Virus record (IMG/VR): IMGVR_UViG_3300031951_010912
Location: 1-44,371 of that record
DNA: 44,371 nucleotides
Strand: one strand, 5' to 3'
Origin: a virus
The first letter of the stretch is position 1. Every line of letters begins with the position of its first letter. The notes beneath the pieces are model-generated. The model saw only the letters and a program-made list of their open reading frames with translations, had not been told where the DNA came from and did no database searches. The position numbers and the translations under genes were made by a program. This document shows, piece after piece, positions 23,180 through 30,888 of the stretch.

Positions 23180-23921
23180 TTATCATTTCTCCCCAGTGAA
23201 CAATTTGCCATCTACCATCTAAGTGCTCTACTAATGCTGTACATGATTCAACCCAATCACCATCATTCATATACATTACTCCTTCAATTTCTTTTATCTC
23301 GGCATTGTGTATATGTCCGCATATAACACCATCATAACCTTTTTTCTTACAATATACAGCAAGATTTTTTTCGAATTGAAAAATAAAATCTACTGCTTTT
23401 TTAACTTTATGCTTAAGAAACTTACTAAGACTAAAATAACCAAACCCCATACGATGCCGAATCCAGTTATATTTACTATTGAGATTAAGAACAAAGTCGT
23501 ATGCCTTATCTCCTAGAAAACTAATCCATGGCGCTAGTCTAGTGATACCATCAAATAAATCTCCATGAACAACAAGATATCGTTTCCCATCAATGCCATT
23601 ATGTTCACATTGATTGCACAATTCTATCTTACCAAAAGACAAACCATAAGGTATCATTGGTCTTAAAAACTCATCATGATTACCACTAACATAGACTACA
23701 CGAACACCACGTTTAGCATAACCAAGAACTCTACGAACCACATTTGTATGGCTCTGTTTCCATCTCCACTTATTGCGTTGTATTTTCCAAGCATCAATAA
23801 TGTCACCTATGAGATATAATGTCTCACAGGTGTTATGTTTTAGAAAATTATTTAGTAAGTCTGCTTTGCAGTCTTTTGTACCTAAATGCACATCACTAAC
23901 GAATATGCTTTTGTAATGCAT
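23133..23921 (-). CDS. plcP: PlcP-like phospholipase C (LpxH-fold metallophosphoesterase)
   Basis: A 262-residue calcineurin-fold enzyme with all metal motifs: SDVHLG (Asp10, His12), GDIIDAW (Asp40), GNHDE (Asn81, His82), VHGD (His119) and GHIH (His203, His205). Database labels for this group are often UDP-2,3-diacylglucosamine diphosphatase. The features LGDKAYDF, KHKVKKAVDFI and NDGDWVESCTALVEH are those of PlcP, which removes head groups from phospholipids in phosphate-starved marine bacteria. Adjacency to an agt-like gene strengthens this. It follows nrdA directly (no gap). LpxH-like activity on lipid A precursors is the alternative. Confidence 0.82.
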   Translation of the reverse strand: MHYKSIFVSDVHLGTKDCKADLLNNFLKHNTCETLYLIGDIIDAWKIQRNKWRWKQSHTNVVRRVLGYAKRGVRVVYVSGNHDEFLRPMIPYGLSFGKIELCNQCEHNGIDGKRYLVVHGDLFDGITRLAPWISFLGDKAYDFVLNLNSKYNWIRHRMGFGYFSLSKFLKHKVKKAVDFIFQFEKNLAVYCKKKGYDGVICGHIHNAEIKEIEGVMYMNDGDWVESCTALVEHLDGRWQIVHWGEMINVGTDSTGSSHEQSK

Positions 23922-25718
23922 TTATCCCTCACATGCAAGACAATCATTTCCCTCAGCGAGAGATTTTAAATCAATCTCTTGAATTACTTCTCGTTCAATT
24001 TTCTTTGCAACTTTATCAGCTTTGCCAATTTTCTCACTTCGGCAATAGTAAAGTGTTTTGAGACCCTCTTTCCATGCTTGGAAGTGTACTGCGTGTACAT
24101 ATTTGATGTGGGAATCTGGTCTAAAGAATAAGTTAAGTGATTGTGCTTGATCAATATATTCTTGCCTGTCTGCTGCATGCTGTACAAGCCATCGCTGATC
24201 GAGTTCCATTGAAGTTTTGAAAACATCTTTCTCCCATTCTGTAAGGAACTCGAGATGTTGAACACTTCCATCGTTGGCGATAATACTTGACCAGACTTCG
24301 TTATAGTCCAGCTTACTGTCTGCATCACACTTCTCCTTAATAATTTTGTCAAGATATTTGTTTTTGTTCAACGAAGAACCCGAAAGAGTATCCTGCCGAT
24401 AAGCATTGGCACGATAAGGTTCAATAGAAGGACTAGTGTTGCCCATAAGAATGGAAGAAGAAGCATTGGGAGCAATAGCCATAAGATGACTAAAGCGATT
24501 CCCAGTACCCACTGCATCAGGCGCTTCGCCTCGCTCAGTTCCCAATTCTTTATTAGCACGATCTAATCCCTCTCTGATGTGTTTAAAAATTTGTTTGTTT
24601 CTTCCGACAGCCATCGCCGATTCCCAAGGAAAATTATTGCGCTGAAGATATGCATGCCACCCCAAAGCACCAATACCAATGCTTCGTTCTTGTTTAGCAC
24701 TATATCTGGCACGACTAATGGCGTCAGGAGCATTGTCAATAAAAAACTGCAAGACATTATCCAACATCTCAGCAACATCACGTAAGAATAAAGGTTCGTT
24801 TTTCCATTCATCATAATACTCCAAGTTTAGCGACGACAAACAGCAAACAGCTGTTCTTTCTTCATTAGTTGGTAAAATAATTTCTGAACAAAGGTTTGAT
24901 TGGTGAACTTTTAAACCTTTATCTTTTAACCATTGTGGTAGATGACGATTGCTTGTATCGATGAAGTGAATGTAGGGTTCACCTGTCACCATACGTAGTT
25001 CTAGAATTTGTTGCCACAAAGCACGAGCAGAAACAACTTCACGAATCTCTCCGCTGTGTGGATCTTTTAATTCCCAGGAATCATCTGCTTCTGGATCAAG
25101 CATACATTTCTCAATAATTTGCATAAATGAATCGGGAATGTTTATCGCATGATGCAGATTAAGACAACGGAGATTTTGGTCTCCAGTTGGCTTGCGCATT
25201 TCTAAGAAAGGGATAATATCTGGATGGCTAATGTCGAGATAAGCAGCATAGCTGCCACGACGAGTACGACCTTGGCGATATGCCAAAGAACTGGCATCGT
25301 AAATTTTGAGGTGAGGCATGACACCAGTAGATTTATCATCTGCCGAACGAATACCAAAACCAATACCAACACCGCCACCAAGCATACTAAGCCAATTAGT
25401 TTCACTAAGATTGTCAACTAGTCCCTCCGCTGTATCTTCAATATAATTTAAAAAACAAGAGATAGGCATACCCCTTTTACTTCTCCCAAAGGATAGAATT
25501 GGTGTTGAATATGACAACCAATGCCTGGACGAATAGTCGTACAAGCGCTGAGCATGCTCACGATTACTACTAAAAGTATTCGATACATACGCAAATCTTT
25601 CTTGTGGGGATTGCTCTTCTTCTTTCATATATGATTCACGCAGTCTTTTTACACCAAGTGAATCAAACAAACTATCTCTGCTATAATCTACTACCAACCC
25701 ATTAATGGTGCCTTGCAT
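23922..25718 (-). CDS. nrdA: Ribonucleotide reductase class Ia large subunit, no ATP-cone
   Basis: A 598-residue catalytic subunit. Motifs: SCFLN (first active-site Cys), SNLCSEI (radical Cys with Asn and Glu), CCLSSLNL (second redox Cys), NASSS and LYYCRS (radical-transfer Tyr pair). The C-terminal CLACEG is the shuttle cysteine pair. Compared with about 760 residues in E. coli, the N-terminal ATP-cone (overall activity control) is missing, as in cyanophage versions, so dATP feedback is probably lost. It starts 21 bases after thyX with GGAG 4-6 bases before ATG. It is followed directly by plcP, not nrdB. Confidence 0.95.
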   Translation of the reverse strand: MQGTINGLVVDYSRDSLFDSLGVKRLRESYMKEEEQSPQERFAYVSNTFSSNREHAQRLYDYSSRHWLSYSTPILSFGRSKRGMPISCFLNYIEDTAEGLVDNLSETNWLSMLGGGVGIGFGIRSADDKSTGVMPHLKIYDASSLAYRQGRTRRGSYAAYLDISHPDIIPFLEMRKPTGDQNLRCLNLHHAINIPDSFMQIIEKCMLDPEADDSWELKDPHSGEIREVVSARALWQQILELRMVTGEPYIHFIDTSNRHLPQWLKDKGLKVHQSNLCSEIILPTNEERTAVCCLSSLNLEYYDEWKNEPLFLRDVAEMLDNVLQFFIDNAPDAISRARYSAKQERSIGIGALGWHAYLQRNNFPWESAMAVGRNKQIFKHIREGLDRANKELGTERGEAPDAVGTGNRFSHLMAIAPNASSSILMGNTSPSIEPYRANAYRQDTLSGSSLNKNKYLDKIIKEKCDADSKLDYNEVWSSIIANDGSVQHLEFLTEWEKDVFKTSMELDQRWLVQHAADRQEYIDQAQSLNLFFRPDSHIKYVHAVHFQAWKEGLKTLYYCRSEKIGKADKVAKKIEREVIQEIDLKSLAEGNDCLACEG

Positions 25719-25739
25719 TTAACACTCCAAATATTATTT

Positions 25740-26408
25740 TTATTGTACGAACTCTTTAGACAGGGGGAATACTTTCGCAATTACCTCAGCACATGCTTTG
25801 GCGATGAGTGTGTGTTCTTTTTGTGTTCCGTTTGATGAGCGTAACTGTATATAGTGAATCCAGGATCTTAAGGTTCCATTCATATAAAGTTTAGATTCGG
25901 TGAGTCCTTCTGGAAGAACAGCTCTTGCTTGTTCTTTAGCGATACCCTTAGAAACAGCCCAAGCATATACATCAGTACTTCTTTGGATTAAATCACGCTG
26001 AAGATTTTCCCACTGGTAAGCAATTTGACGATGCTCATCGTTCTTAAAATCAATTTCAATAGAGTTCTGTCTATTCTTATCATCTTGTAAACGTGCTTCA
26101 CGAATAACAAAATTAAGATCCTTCGTTGGATCAGCATACCTTTGACTAAACTCTTGGAAAGAAAAACTACGATGACGTAGCATCTGTCTTGCAATGTCAC
26201 GTGTTGTTGTTATTTCTAAACAAACATTTACCATTTCTAGTGGAGACCAATGCTGATTTTTAATTAGATACTTGATTAGTTTCTCACTAGTTTCTTTGTT
26301 GCTTTGATTACTTGGATTACTCACACGTGCACAGAATGCTACAAGTTCTGTCATGTTTTCAGCAAAGTATTCAGCTGGTTGCGAATACGAGATTAATTCT
26401 ACTTTCAT
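25740..26408 (-). CDS. thyX: Flavin-dependent thymidylate synthase ThyX
   Basis: A 222-residue ThyX, making dTMP from dUMP with FAD and methylenetetrahydrofolate. The signature RHRSFSFQEFSQR (RHRxxSxxxxSxR) is complete (about residues 74-86), and LPEGLTESKLYMNG plus a late HTLIAKACAEV helix fit the family. I chose the ATG at 26408 (MKVELISYS), preceded by GAAGGA; the frame extends in-phase to 26486, overlapping primase, and cannot be excluded. It works with the dCMP deaminase and ribonucleotide reductase of this phage. Confidence 0.93.
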   Translation of the reverse strand: MKVELISYSQPAEYFAENMTELVAFCARVSNPSNQSNKETSEKLIKYLIKNQHWSPLEMVNVCLEITTTRDIARQMLRHRSFSFQEFSQRYADPTKDLNFVIREARLQDDKNRQNSIEIDFKNDEHRQIAYQWENLQRDLIQRSTDVYAWAVSKGIAKEQARAVLPEGLTESKLYMNGTLRSWIHYIQLRSSNGTQKEHTLIAKACAEVIAKVFPLSKEFVQ

Positions 26409-26470
26409 TTTAGTTCCTTCATCAATAACTCTTTGTGCCCACATTTCTTCATTTTCGAGAACAGGGATAT

Positions 26471-27484
26471 TTAAACTTTCTTCCATACAGCATATCTCGC
26501 TTTCGCTTCTAAACCAGTTACGGTATATTCATCAATCATCTGTACAATTTTTTCCTGCGTATAACCAGCAAGAAATAAATCATTTATATCTTTATAACCT
26601 GTCTCTGGCATCAATGAAACTGTATAACCAAGATCGATGCATTTTTCAATCTGCTTACACAACTCTTTATTTCTTGGTTCATTATCAAAAACAACTACAA
26701 GATTACTAGCAAGACTACGAAGATAAACAGAATCAAAGCTGGCGCCTGCAACAGCAATTGCGTTTGGTATAAACAAAGAATCGATCGGTCCTTCAACAGC
26801 ATAAACTTTTTTACTAAAGTCAACTCTCTCAAGTCCATAAATCCTCTCCATGTTATCGTCTAGTTTAATCGTCATATACCTTGGCTGCTCGTCGCCAAAA
26901 GCTCTTCCCTGAAAAGCAAAAACTTTTCCATGTTCATTAAAGAAGGGAATTACTAGTCGAGGATGATCATCGTCTTCAGAAGTGTAAGTATATTTAACCT
27001 TGTTCACGTATGATTTCCATTTCGCAGCATAAAAAAGATTCTCATAATGCTCATGTGGTATTTTACGTTTTTGAACATACAACACAGCAGGATGATCTGC
27101 TCTCATTGTATCAATCCTTCTAAGACCATTTAACGTATCGTCCTGTAGATCAACAAAAATCGGCTTTGTATCAGCAATTTCTATCTTTTTATGATCATTA
27201 TATCTCTTTGGACCCGACTTATATCGCTCTACTACATACTGATCATAAAGGTACGGATCAACCTGTTTTATCAAGTTTCCTGCATTTGTTGACACACCGC
27301 AATTATGACATTTATAAAATAAATCATTTTTCGAAGGATACACATACCCCCTCGCTTTAAGTTTATTTTTTGTACTATCGCCACAGAATGGACAAGAGAA
27401 ATTAAATGTGTTGTCCTTCTTCTCCTTAAAGTTTCGGAGACGAGGACGTAGTTGGGTGATGTATTTTAGATCAATGTAAAGCAT
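26471..27484 (-). CDS. DNA primase, T4 gp61-like
   Basis: A 337-residue primase that makes RNA primers with the phage helicase. A zinc ribbon CPFCGDS...CHNCG lies at about residues 31-63. The TOPRIM core is YAVEGPIDSLF (about 226-236) and VVVFDNEPRNKE (about 260-271). The size equals T4 gp61 (342). It is first in the operon behind promoter P5, whose -10 ends six bases before the ATG, so it may be translated from a leaderless message. Its end overlaps the open frame upstream of thyX. Confidence 0.93.
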   Translation of the reverse strand: MLYIDLKYITQLRPRLRNFKEKKDNTFNFSCPFCGDSTKNKLKARGYVYPSKNDLFYKCHNCGVSTNAGNLIKQVDPYLYDQYVVERYKSGPKRYNDHKKIEIADTKPIFVDLQDDTLNGLRRIDTMRADHPAVLYVQKRKIPHEHYENLFYAAKWKSYVNKVKYTYTSEDDDHPRLVIPFFNEHGKVFAFQGRAFGDEQPRYMTIKLDDNMERIYGLERVDFSKKVYAVEGPIDSLFIPNAIAVAGASFDSVYLRSLASNLVVVFDNEPRNKELCKQIEKCIDLGYTVSLMPETGYKDINDLFLAGYTQEKIVQMIDEYTVTGLEAKARYAVWKKV

Positions 27485-27490
27485 AATATA

Positions 27491-27519
27491 ATTATACCCC
27501 GAATGGGGTTAAAAAGCAA
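27491..27519 (-). promoter_or_regulatory. Sigma70-type promoter P5 (primase/nrd operon) with inverted repeat
   Basis: Minus strand: TTGCTT (27519-27514), 17-bp spacer, GG, then a perfect TATAAT (27496-27491). The spacer carries an inverted repeat ACCCC-ATTC-GGGGT (27496-27509), a possible operator or hairpin; it lacks a following T-run, so is not a standard terminator. The -35 is weaker than in P1-P4, which suggests an activator or regulator at the repeat. ATG follows at 27484. Confidence 0.65.
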
Positions 27520-27520
27520 G

Positions 27521-27847
27521 TTAATTAAAAAACTTCGTAAACAAATCTGAATGGCCAATAACATATCCAAGAACTATTGCACCGCCAACAATCATAAATC
27601 TCCACTTCTCAAGAACACCAACACGATTGTCAATCTTATGCATCTGATCCGACAGAGATTGATGTTGAGTAGTAGCGTCATGTTTAATTGAGGCTGTCGA
27701 ATCCTCAATCTTTTCCACGATTTCTCTTGTGGTAGTTGTAATTCTAGAATGCACTTCTTTTACATCGGAACGAATTTCGGAAATATCCTCTTTTAGATTT
27801 TCGACATTCGTCTCAAGAGAAGCAACTCTCTCTTCTACTGGACTCAT
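27521..27847 (-). CDS. XhlA/holin-like coiled-coil membrane protein
   Basis: A 108-residue protein: long N-terminal coiled coil (SPVEERVASLETNVENLKED and on to about residue 80), then one membrane helix MIVGGAIVLGYVIGH (about 85-100) with a short tail. This is the layout of XhlA/haemolysin-type phage proteins that help lysis. The inner ATG at 27847 has GAGGAAG and forms ATGA with the i-spanin stop. Neighbouring spanins support a lysis role; no endolysin is in the window. Confidence 0.65.
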   Translation of the reverse strand: MSPVEERVASLETNVENLKEDISEIRSDVKEVHSRITTTTREIVEKIEDSTASIKHDATTQHQSLSDQMHKIDNRVGVLEKWRFMIVGGAIVLGYVIGHSDLFTKFFN

Positions 27848-28452
27848 TTTACTTCCTCGTATATTTGCTTTTGAGTTCGATACCATTCTTGCCACCCCTT
27901 TAACTTGCTTCTTACTTCGTAGCAGGTTGCGTAGTTGTCGACGACGACTTCAAGGACTTGACTGGCTTTAACATCGGAGGTTCCTCCATCAGTTCCTTGG
28001 GCGCTTCTGGAAACTTCATTTTTACTGGCACTGTCATGAAGCATGACTGCAGAGTTAGGCAAGCTGCACTGATTGTCAAGATCTTTAGCAACGACATCTT
28101 TAATGACTTGTTTGTTTTCATTAGCAGTTTCCCTTACAATTTCTATTTCTTTTACAACTTTCTCAACAATTTTTACATTTTGATTCTTTGATTTTTCTTC
28201 AGCTACTTTCACTTTTTTCTCATATTCTTTTGCTGCTTCAACCCAAGACTTTGATGCGTAGTTATATCCTTCTAAGAATAAACCAGCAATTAAAAATACC
28301 CCAGCGATTCCTTTTACTATGTGTCCGTATGTCGAAACAAATGGTAGCTTTGATCCAACTGTTCCAATTATAACACCACCAACACCAATAACGAATATTG
28401 CATGAATAGCATAGGCGATCCACTCAGCAGGAATAAACGACAACATTAACAT
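27844..28452 (-). CDS. i-spanin (Rz-like) with two membrane helices
   Basis: A 202-residue inner-membrane spanin-like protein. Hydrophobic segments are at about 9-32 and 44-63. A long charged coiled coil (about 70-125) and a C-terminal DNYATCYEVRSKLKGWQEWY segment, seen in other phage Rz proteins, follow. Two helices instead of one are unusual for Rz, though I recall such forms in large phages. An o-spanin is encoded inside it in another frame. Both fuse inner and outer membranes at lysis in Gram-negative hosts. Confidence 0.7.
   Translation of the reverse strand: MLMLSFIPAEWIAYAIHAIFVIGVGGVIIGTVGSKLPFVSTYGHIVKGIAGVFLIAGLFLEGYNYASKSWVEAAKEYEKKVKVAEEKSKNQNVKIVEKVVKEIEIVRETANENKQVIKDVVAKDLDNQCSLPNSAVMLHDSASKNEVSRSAQGTDGGTSDVKASQVLEVVVDNYATCYEVRSKLKGWQEWYRTQKQIYEEVK
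27912..28121 (-). CDS. o-spanin lipoprotein nested inside the i-spanin gene
   Basis: A 69-residue frame fully embedded in the i-spanin gene: signal sequence (SLLKILTISAACLTLQSC) with lipobox LQSC (Cys 27), then a Pro-rich tail (KFPEAPKELMEEPPMLKPVK). Such Rz1-like lipoproteins are attached to the outer membrane and bind the i-spanin. Starts are ATG at 28121 or 28097 (MSLLKIL). The nested arrangement equals lambda Rz/Rz1, which makes both calls mutually supporting. Confidence 0.78.
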   Translation of the reverse strand: MKTNKSLKMSLLKILTISAACLTLQSCFMTVPVKMKFPEAPKELMEEPPMLKPVKSLKSSSTTTQPATK

Positions 28453-28453
28453 G

Positions 28454-28951
28454 TTATACTTTCTTTACTCTTTTCAACATTCGTATCTGTTTTATTTTTT
28501 TTCTAACAATAGGTTCATCAGTAGAAACAGCAGAACCAGTGGCATTTGTTGGGACTTCTTCTGATAAGAACTTCTCTACTAGCAGAAACTCCTCACAGAG
28601 AATTATATCTTCTCTTCTAATTTTCGTCAAAAGATTATTATAGTCTTCTTCTAAATTATTAATTGATCTTTTGTTTTCTACACATTCTCTAACAAGAAAA
28701 TAAGCAGCTGCCAATGTGCCTAGTTTAGAACCAAGACCTGGAACTTTTTCCATAATTCGTTTGATTCTAAATGCCATTCTATGTAACATTGAATACTGAT
28801 CTTTTTCAGTAAATGTCATATCCTTTAATTTCTTAAGAGGATTTCCACTTTTGTCGATAATGCCGAGTTCATATGCTTTGGTTTCTTCAAACGGAGTTAC
28901 CAGCATATTTAAAACTCTAAATGCAATTAAATTGTCAACAAACTGCGACAT
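28454..28951 (-). CDS. Conserved T4-like phage protein
   Basis: A 165-residue helical protein (MSQFVDNLIAFRVLNMLVTP...), with TFTEKDQYSMLHRMAFRIKR and an LAAAYFLVRE helix. I recall similar proteins in structural regions of T4-like phages. The C-terminus is very basic (VRKKIKQIRMLKRVKKV). It overlaps the previous gene by one base. No function known; may be associated with DNA packaging or the head. Confidence 0.72.
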   Translation of the reverse strand: MSQFVDNLIAFRVLNMLVTPFEETKAYELGIIDKSGNPLKKLKDMTFTEKDQYSMLHRMAFRIKRIMEKVPGLGSKLGTLAAAYFLVRECVENKRSINNLEEDYNNLLTKIRREDIILCEEFLLVEKFLSEEVPTNATGSAVSTDEPIVRKKIKQIRMLKRVKKV

Positions 28952-29322
28952 TAAATTTTCCTTAACTCAGAAATTATCTTTTCATCTAATCTAAAGTCTG
29001 AAGAAACTAACATTGTTCCTGGTACGTTTTCTGGTAATTTGTTTATATAGATTAAGAATGTTGCTAATAAGTTCCAATCTTCTCTTTCTATCTTATAAAA
29101 CAACATTTTCAGTGTTGCTTCACCGAACAAATTGAAAAGAACGATAAGATGATTTAGAATTAATCTTTCTTTCAACTCATCGTTCTTTTTATATCTAGTA
29201 AACAGTTTTTTAATATAAAGGAATTTCTTCAGATCTTCCTCAAACTCACTAACAGTAGAGCACTGAGGATTATCATAATTATGCATTGCATACTGTAAAA
29301 ATTCCGCATCACTTTTGAACAT
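28951..29322 (-). CDS. Conserved T4-like phage protein
   Basis: A 123-residue helical protein (MFKSDAEFLQYAMHNYDNPQ...). The centre KERLILNHLIVLFNLFGEATLKMLFYKI and FLIYINKLPENV are characteristic of a family in T4-like aquatic phages with no known role. The start at 29322 has no clear ribosome-binding site. One-base overlap with the next gene suggests that both work together. Confidence 0.72.
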   Translation of the reverse strand: MFKSDAEFLQYAMHNYDNPQCSTVSEFEEDLKKFLYIKKLFTRYKKNDELKERLILNHLIVLFNLFGEATLKMLFYKIEREDWNLLATFLIYINKLPENVPGTMLVSSDFRLDEKIISELRKI

Positions 29323-29331
29323 ATTTACATA

Positions 29332-30294
29332 TTAAGCAGAACAGTAATTAAATAGAGATCCAGCATTTTGGCTGCTAGTAACTGATGTTGGGATTGTATT
29401 TGCTGTATTATACCATCCACCTGGAGCATAATAATACCATTTTGCTGTTCCAGTCAAATCAAGCCAAGCGTACCAAATTGCGTATGTTCTTGCTACGTTT
29501 TCTGTTCTAATTCTCCAATATGATTGTCCAGAGTTTGTTGATCCACCAGTTGGAGAAATATCTAAACTGTTTGTTTGAGTAACATTTAATACCCAGACTT
29601 TTCCAATGTCTTGTGTTGACATAACAGGTAAATTAATAATTTGACCAGAAGCGCCAGAGGCAGTGATAAACACAGCACCGCCATTTCTCATATCAGAAGC
29701 AGATGGAGAAATTGTTGAAGAAGTTGAAACAGTATAACCAAGAGCTTGTGTAAATCCGTTTTGTGTTCCTACGAATGGCAGAACACCAAATCTTGAGTAG
29801 ACATGGTCTCTTACAAACGCACCACCTGTTGCAGTAACACCGAAAACTTCAGTGCCACCAACAGTCATTTTAAACCCACGACTATTTGCAGAAGATGCGC
29901 TGTTTGTAATAGCCAGATTTAATGAAGTAAAGTCAAGACCAGCAGAGTTCCATGTTTCTGTAATAGCCAAACTTGTTCCGCCAACTGTGTTCAATGCGCC
30001 AATATTAAACACAAATTTATTATCAGCTGTTGAATTGTTTAATGTAAGCGTTGGTTGTGTTGCATTACCAGTTAGTTTGAAAATACCATTTGCTGCAGAA
30101 CCACCAGTCGCCTTAACAATATATGAATTTGTTGTTAGCGTAAGGGTTGGATTTACTGACACAGTAGTTGTCATATTACCAAGCAAACTGTCTAAAGTCA
30201 ACTTACGATTGTCTCCAGACTGCACGATTAAGAATGTTTCTGCGCCTGTTAACGACGCAGCTGAATTTAATTCAGATATTTTTTTAGAAGCCAT
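29332..30294 (-). CDS. Tail-fibre-like virion protein
   Basis: A 320-residue Ser/Thr/Gly/Asn-rich protein. The N-terminal MASKKISELNSAASLTGAET followed by VQSGDNRKLTL is the opening common to many phage fibre or appendage proteins. The centre is beta-strand-like repeats (TLTLNNSTADNKFVFNIG). A Trp/Tyr-rich end follows (SYWRIRTENVARTYAIWYAW). It probably contacts the host surface. GAAAGGT upstream of the ATG serves as the ribosome-binding site; a candidate late promoter lies at 30341-30348. Confidence 0.75.
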   Translation of the reverse strand: MASKKISELNSAASLTGAETFLIVQSGDNRKLTLDSLLGNMTTTVSVNPTLTLTTNSYIVKATGGSAANGIFKLTGNATQPTLTLNNSTADNKFVFNIGALNTVGGTSLAITETWNSAGLDFTSLNLAITNSASSANSRGFKMTVGGTEVFGVTATGGAFVRDHVYSRFGVLPFVGTQNGFTQALGYTVSTSSTISPSASDMRNGGAVFITASGASGQIINLPVMSTQDIGKVWVLNVTQTNSLDISPTGGSTNSGQSYWRIRTENVARTYAIWYAWLDLTGTAKWYYYAPGGWYNTANTIPTSVTSSQNAGSLFNYCSA

Positions 30295-30340
30295 TTTTTC
30301 ATGTACCTTTCAGGTTATTGAAAATTGTTGATGATAAAGT

Positions 30341-30348
30341 TATTTATT
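30341..30348 (-). promoter_or_regulatory. Candidate T4-type late promoter (AATAAATA)
   Basis: Minus strand AATAAATA, one mismatch from TATAAATA and within the NATAAATA pattern I recall for cyanophage late promoters. It lies 47 bases before the fibre-like gene start, overlapping the preceding stop codon. Sequence-only evidence. Confidence 0.35.
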
Positions 30349-30871
30349 AACTGTCTGCAAGAACTGAATCGTCAGCAGCATCGCCAGTGATCAAATTACG
30401 ACCAGCTACCAATGTTTCTACTTGTACACGACCAGACTTACCACCAGTTAAAGCGATACGACGAACCCATCCTGGGCTTGCGCCGACTTTGTTGCCAGCA
30501 ACTTTCTGTTCTGTTGCGTCAACACCGAAGATATCTTCAAGAGCAGCTTTTCCTGGAGCTGTTCCATCAGCTTGTGAATTGCTGTCTTGATATGCATATT
30601 TTGGTTGTTGTTGAATCTTTACGTTAGCAATAGCCAATGTAGCAGCTGTTGTGCCAGTAAAGTTATCTGCTAATGTCAATGCAGTGTTTGATGCGATTGC
30701 AGCAACACGATTTTTTGTTGTTGTACCAGAAGTGATGATGAGAACATCACCAATATCTAGATCTGTTAAAAATGATGTACCAACTCCAGTTACTGCAGTC
30801 GATGCATTTGTTACGCCAACAGTTGTGCCAGTAGATGGTGCTGCAGCGTCTTGTTTTCCCCAAAGTGCCAT
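30347..30871 (-). CDS. Virion structural protein (decoration type)
   Basis: A 174-residue protein opening MALWGKQDAAAPSTGTTVGV, very like a class of T4-like cyanophage virion proteins. Compact Thr/Ala/Val-rich beta segments are followed by QQQPKYAYQDSNSQADGT and LTGGKSGRVQVETLVA. No enzyme motif. It has AAGGAG 8 bases upstream of the ATG, indicating high expression. Its exact place in the particle is unknown. Confidence 0.75.
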   Translation of the reverse strand: MALWGKQDAAAPSTGTTVGVTNASTAVTGVGTSFLTDLDIGDVLIITSGTTTKNRVAAIASNTALTLADNFTGTTAATLAIANVKIQQQPKYAYQDSNSQADGTAPGKAALEDIFGVDATEQKVAGNKVGASPGWVRRIALTGGKSGRVQVETLVAGRNLITGDAADDSVLADS

Positions 30872-30888
30872 TTTAGTTTTCTCCTTGT

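Noticed and set aside
23984-24352. 122-aa minus-strand frame within nrdA, and similar internal frames at 24368-24814 and 25202-25417
   Set aside because: Out-of-phase shadows of the nrdA gene, which has all catalytic motifs; none has a start signal or recognisable domain.
27496-27509. ACCCC-GAAT-GGGGT as an intrinsic terminator
   Set aside because: No T-run follows on either strand in the needed direction; it overlaps the promoter spacer, so I treat it as a possible operator or hairpin.
29852-30331. 159-aa plus-strand frame
   Set aside because: Antisense to the fibre-like gene; no motif, no start signal and opposite to all neighbours.
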